A DNA stretch of 64,000 bases. It comes from Lentisphaerota bacterium (GTDB lineage Bacteria > Verrucomicrobiota > Lentisphaeria > Victivallales > Victivallaceae). Location: assembly GCA_015061545.1 (NCBI GenBank), contig SUWJ01000009.1, positions 18,663 through 82,662 on the forward strand, read 5' to 3'. Below, piece by piece: positions 63,331 to 64,000 of this stretch. The notes under the pieces are model-generated. The model ran no database searches, was not told where the DNA came from, and worked only from the letters and a program-made list of their open reading frames with translations. Both the position numbers and the translations under genes were made by a program. The number at the start of each line of letters is the position of its first letter. Position 1 is the first letter of the stretch.

Positions 63331-63348
63331 TGATTAAACGATTAATCA
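63331..63348. promoter_or_regulatory. Operator of the LacI regulator
   Basis: TGATTAAACGATTAATCA is 16 of 18 self-complementary with a central CG, the hallmark of LacI-family operators. It lies about +8 to +25 of the predicted lacI transcript. Confidence 0.6.
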
Positions 63349-63361
63349 TGCACTCGGTTAA

Positions 63362-63390
63362 AGTATAATATATTTTTTTAAATTTGTCAA
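63362..63390 (-). promoter_or_regulatory. Promoter of the LacI regulator gene
   Basis: Minus strand TTGACA (63385-63390), exactly 17 bp, then TATACT (63362-63367). Confidence 0.75.
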
Positions 63391-63560
63391 GCCCCCAAAG
63401 TAGAAAAAAAGCGATTTTTGAGCAAAAAAACCATGATTTTTGATAATAAAATCATGATAAAATTTTTATCTGATTTTTAATCACGGTTTGTTTGCTTTTT
63501 TATGGTAAATACCGGTTGTTTCTACCCCGAAGCCATTCAGAAAAAAGCCAAATATTAACA

Positions 63561-63633
63561 CAGATATCCCATAACTTTTCTATAAAGTAGCTGTAAAAAC
63601 AGATTTTTCAAGAGTTTTGCAGATCTTTTTGTT
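63561..63633 (+). repeat. Dispersed intergenic repeat, copy B
   Basis: Same orientation as copy A at 38315-38390. The shared core is TATCCCATAACTTT, 1 nt, CTATAAAG; it ends with a GCAGATCTTTTTG segment. Confidence 0.7.
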
Positions 63634-63678
63634 GCCATGAGGGCTGTTTTACCAGCCCCCCTGTCATTAGGACTTTTT

Positions 63679-64000
63679 CTATCTTTGCTCTAAATCTGCC
63701 AGAAATTTGCTGATGTGTTTTCTTATTCTGGATGTTCTTGATCTGACTGTGCCAGTCGGACAATTCAAGTGCTTGGCGATGGTATCAAGCGGCAGTTTTT
63801 CAATCAGATACAAGAGAGCAGTTTCTTTCATGGTCCCCGATAGATCATCTATGGCTGCTCTAATACACTCTGTAATCTCCTGACTTATGAGAAAGTTCTC
63901 CGGAAGACTTTTATAATCCGTGATTTCCATTATAAAAGGTGAATTATCATAAGTTATGACTTCCAGACTTTGGGTGACAAAAACACCTTTGCTGCGTTTC
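63679..64000 (-). CDS. ECF-type sigma factor, 5'-truncated by the window edge
   Basis: The frame stays open from the stop at 63679 to the right edge (at least 106 residues), passing through the ATG at 63930, so the gene begins outside the window. Visible is sigma region 4: a CIRAAIDDLSGTMKETALLYLIEKLPLDTIAKHLNCPTGTVRSRTSRIRKHI pattern, read as the helix with 'LLYLIEKL', then the HTH with GTVRSR that contacts the -35 element. Such factors direct RNA polymerase to envelope- or stress-response promoters. Its partner anti-sigma gene is not visible. Confidence 0.75.
   Translation of the reverse strand, partial: KRSKGVFVTQSLEVITYDNSPFIMEITDYKSLPENFLISQEITECIRAAIDDLSGTMKETALLYLIEKLPLDTIAKHLNCPTGTVRSRTSRIRKHISKFLADLEQR

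Larger units (their letters stand above)
63294..63678. other. Intergenic region: lacI promoter, repeats and hairpins, no gene
   Basis: Apart from the promoter and operator listed, it holds a 9-bp inverted repeat (CATGATTTT at 63432-63440, complement 63448-63456), dispersed repeat copy B and a GGGCTG/CAGCCC hairpin (63641-63658). No coding signal is seen. Confidence 0.6.

Overview
The window looks like a chromosomal segment of a Lentisphaerota (Victivallis-like, PVC superphylum) gut or environmental glycan degrader. This is inferred from three prepilin-like proteins with the [16 protein letters not shown] leader and H-X9-DG motif, a very long GreA of the kind known from PVC bacteria, many glycoside hydrolases without a SusC/SusD pair, and moderate GC. 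No database search was possible, so the taxonomy is inference. There are no rRNA genes, CRISPR arrays, insertion sequences or intact phage genes.

Layout. 1-463: C-terminal end of a nucleoside diphosphate kinase, then a bidirectional terminator. 611-9490 (minus): an envelope operon of six exported proteins, several lipoproteins (CsgG/LpoB-like proteins, YcfL-like, COG3014-like), behind two membrane-anchored SPFH/band-7 proteins with three N-terminal repeats each, an architecture resembling the eukaryotic major vault protein. 9696-16435: a small lipoprotein, an AlbA_2-domain protein, a COG2509 FAD-dependent oxidoreductase, an LptG-type permease and long GreA. 16625-22955: a sugar dehydrogenase/isomerase pair divergent from an AraC regulator, a DegT aminotransferase, a DUF4434 protein and a LamG-like secreted protein.

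22994-36104 (minus): first glycan locus, with a GH78-type enzyme, a GntR-LacI hybrid regulator, a large secreted unknown, an MFS symporter, a GH43-like enzyme, two tandemly duplicated pseudopilins, a secreted alpha/alpha-barrel protein and a sodium:alanine symporter. 36196-39010: tRNA-Gly(CCC), ilvC, a FadR-type regulator, tRNA-Ser(GCT) and a decayed GIY-YIG gene. 39126-56910 (minus): a 12-gene run with small gaps encoding mainly cytoplasmic enzymes (GH78, GH20, GH36, GH38, several esterases, an HpaI-type aldolase), an MFS transporter and a lipoprotein tyrosine phosphatase. 57074-62084 (minus): a terminator-bounded operon of exported proteins led by a pseudopilin. 62274-63293: a LacI regulator with a consensus promoter and a central-CG operator over its own leader. 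The window ends inside an ECF-type sigma factor.

How it fits together (inference). The exported pseudopilin/CBM9/DUF4091 operon would bind and trim a glycan outside the cytoplasm. MFS symporters import oligosaccharides, and cytoplasmic hydrolases and deacylases release mannose, galactose, N-acetylhexosamine and rhamnose. The several esterases suggest a heavily acylated substrate. Local LacI, GntR-LacI and AraC regulators, each with nearby candidate operators, would control these units.
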